Source: Acidobacteriota bacterium (GTDB lineage: Bacteria > Acidobacteriota > Terriglobia > Bryobacterales > Bryobacteraceae). Taken from it: a stretch of DNA of 7,383 nt. The stretch lies in assembly GCA_026394095.1 (NCBI GenBank), contig JAPKYY010000063.1:1-7383 (forward strand). The letters run 5' to 3'. Below the pieces are notes generated by a model. It did not search any database, was not told the origin of the DNA, and worked only from the letters and a program-made list of their open reading frames with translations. The stretch's first letter is position 1; each line of letters opens with the position of its first letter. The position numbers and the translations under genes were made by a program. Shown here in pieces: positions 6,361 to 7,383 of this stretch.

Positions 6361-7007
6361 TAGAGGACGGTCTCCAGTTGGTTGATGTTGTCGATGAAGT
6401 GAGCCGGGCTGAAGGCGGCGAAGTTGCCGCCGGGGGCGGTGATGGCAATGAAGGGGACTTTGGCGGCCTTGGAGGCTTTGGCATCGTCGACGGTGTCGCC
6501 AAGGTAGTAGACGACGTTGTGATCGGCCATGAGCTTGAGGAGGCCTTCGGGGTTGGGTTTGGATTGGGCTACGTTGTCGTCGCCGATGACGGCGACCCAA
6601 TTGAGGTGCGTAGCAAAGCGGCGGAGGGTGATCTGGGCTTCTTCATGGAGGCGGCCGGTGAAGACTGCGAAGTCGTAGCGCTCGTTGAGCCGGGCGAGGA
6701 CGCCTGTTGAGTCGATCCACTTCTCGCGCTCGATCAAGCCGGGGACGCCGTTGTGGCCGAAGAAGTATTGGTTGAAGACCTCAACGACGGTGTCGTAAGG
6801 GATCTCTTTGCCGTAGACGCTGCAGAGTTCTTTCGAAAGCTTCCAGTCGTTGTTCCAGCCGCCCTGATTCTTGTAGTGCTGGATGAGGCTATGCTCGACC
6901 GAGCGGCCGGTGAAGTGGAGAACCGTGGCGCGGATCGATTCGCGATAGGACTCTTTGACTTCGACGAGGACACCGTCCATGTCAAAAACCAGCATGGGTT
7001 TGCTCAT
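6360..7007 (-). CDS. HAD-superfamily phosphatase in the his operon, candidate histidinol-phosphate phosphatase
   Basis: A 215-residue cytoplasmic hydrolase with all four HAD motifs: DMDGVL with nucleophile Asp9 and acid/base Asp11, Thr117 in FTGR, Lys150 in SKPNPEG, and GDTVDD with Asp171, Asp174 and Asp175 for Mg2+. About 100 mostly helical residues between motifs I and II indicate a subfamily IA type cap, unlike the capless phosphatase half of E. coli HisB. The DMDGVL-x9-YR opening recalls a small HAD-IA hypothetical subfamily (TIGR01548, from memory). It overlaps hisC by 4 bases (ATGA) and hisB by 1 base, so it belongs to the operon. From that place I infer dephosphorylation of histidinol phosphate (EC 3.1.3.15), otherwise unassigned here. 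Another sugar or nucleotide phosphatase, or house-cleaning role, is possible. AAGGA lies about 9 bases before the ATG. Confidence 0.88.
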   Translation of the reverse strand: MSKPMLVFDMDGVLVEVKESYRESIRATVLHFTGRSVEHSLIQHYKNQGGWNNDWKLSKELCSVYGKEIPYDTVVEVFNQYFFGHNGVPGLIEREKWIDSTGVLARLNERYDFAVFTGRLHEEAQITLRRFATHLNWVAVIGDDNVAQSKPNPEGLLKLMADHNVVYYLGDTVDDAKASKAAKVPFIAITAPGGNFAAFSPAHFIDNINQLETVL

Positions 7008-7383
7008 CGTTGGATTTCCTTCCAGAGGGGTTCGAATGCGGCGAGGAAGCGGCGGGTTTGATCCTGCGTGCCTACTGTGACCCGGACGCAGCCAGGGATC
7101 TCATAGCTGCGGTTGCGAACGAGGATGCCAGCCACTTTGAGCTTGTCGCAGACTTCCTGGGCGCGGGGCCCGATGTGCATGAGGACGAAGTTCGCCTGGG
7201 TTGGGACATAAGGGACGCCGAGCTTTTCAAGGCCGGCTGTCAAGACTTCGCGGGCAGCAAGGACCTCAGTAACGAAGGACCTTAGGAAGGACGTATCTTC
7301 GACGGCTGCTTTGGCGGCGATCGCAGCGATGTAGTGCGCGTGTCCGGAGAGAGCGGCCCAGATCACTCCGGCCTTCGAGCGTT
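7004..7383 (-). CDS. hisC: Histidinol-phosphate aminotransferase (HisC), C-terminal part
   Basis: The last ~126 residues of a PLP-dependent class I/II aminotransferase; the frame is open to the right edge and continues outside the window. HisC makes L-histidinol phosphate from imidazole acetol phosphate and glutamate. Visible C-terminal domain signs are TQANFVLMHIG, the AGILVRNRS segment, and VRVTVGTQDQTRRFL, where the Arg before VTVGT fits the conserved carboxylate-binding residue of the family. The PLP lysine lies outside the window. The GTG at 7366 is an internal Val codon, not a start. The stop overlaps the next gene's ATG by 4 bases. Assignment as HisC rather than another family I aminotransferase rests on the C-terminal pattern and the operon. 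Confidence 0.88.
   Translation of the reverse strand, partial: RSKAGVIWAALSGHAHYIAAIAAKAAVEDTSFLRSFVTEVLAAREVLTAGLEKLGVPYVPTQANFVLMHIGPRAQEVCDKLKVAGILVRNRSYEIPGCVRVTVGTQDQTRRFLAAFEPLWKEIQR

Overview
This window is almost entirely coding. It looks like a chromosomal segment from a moderately GC-rich bacterium, and I would guess Acidobacteriota (Solibacter/Bryobacter-like). That guess rests on the gene styles and general resemblance of the proteins, not on any diagnostic marker. There is no stretch over 300 bases without a gene. The only intergenic spaces are about 28 bp (3650-3677) and 1 bp (2662). I see no tRNA, rRNA, CRISPR array, insertion sequence or convincing promoter or terminator.

Left part, + strand (1-1493): the C-terminal end of a NarL/LuxR-type sensor histidine kinase enters from the left edge. 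It overlaps by 4 bases (ATGA) with a lipoprotein predicted to fold as a five-bladed beta-propeller of the glycoside-hydrolase (GH43/GH32/GH130-like) type.

Middle part, - strand (1480-3649): two genes of uncertain function sit 1 bp apart. In transcription order they are a coiled-coil protein with a probable catalytically dead GGDEF-like C-terminal domain, and then a CpaE/TadZ-like ATPase with a receiver-like N-terminal domain. The ATPase gene converges on the lipoprotein gene and the two stop ends overlap by 14 bp.

Right part, - strand (3678-7383): a tightly packed histidine biosynthesis operon in the order hisC (partial), HAD phosphatase, hisB (IGP dehydratase only), hisH, hisF, hisA. Every junction overlaps by 1 or 4 bases. 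HisB lacks the histidinol-phosphatase half found in E. coli HisB, and the HAD phosphatase lies exactly between hisC and hisB, so it is a good candidate for the missing histidinol-phosphate phosphatase.

The most striking feature is in hisF. A 49-bp direct tandem duplication (4933-4981 and 4982-5030, 48/49 identical) shifts the frame and makes a TGA at the repeat junction, splitting the gene into a 66-residue N-terminal piece and a C-terminal piece. Removing one copy restores a normal 253-residue HisF with catalytic Asp11 and Asp130 at the expected positions. It may be a real lesion, a mixed-strain or assembly artefact, or, least likely, a recoded gene. Apart from this and the HAD candidate, I see no clear new multi-gene system.
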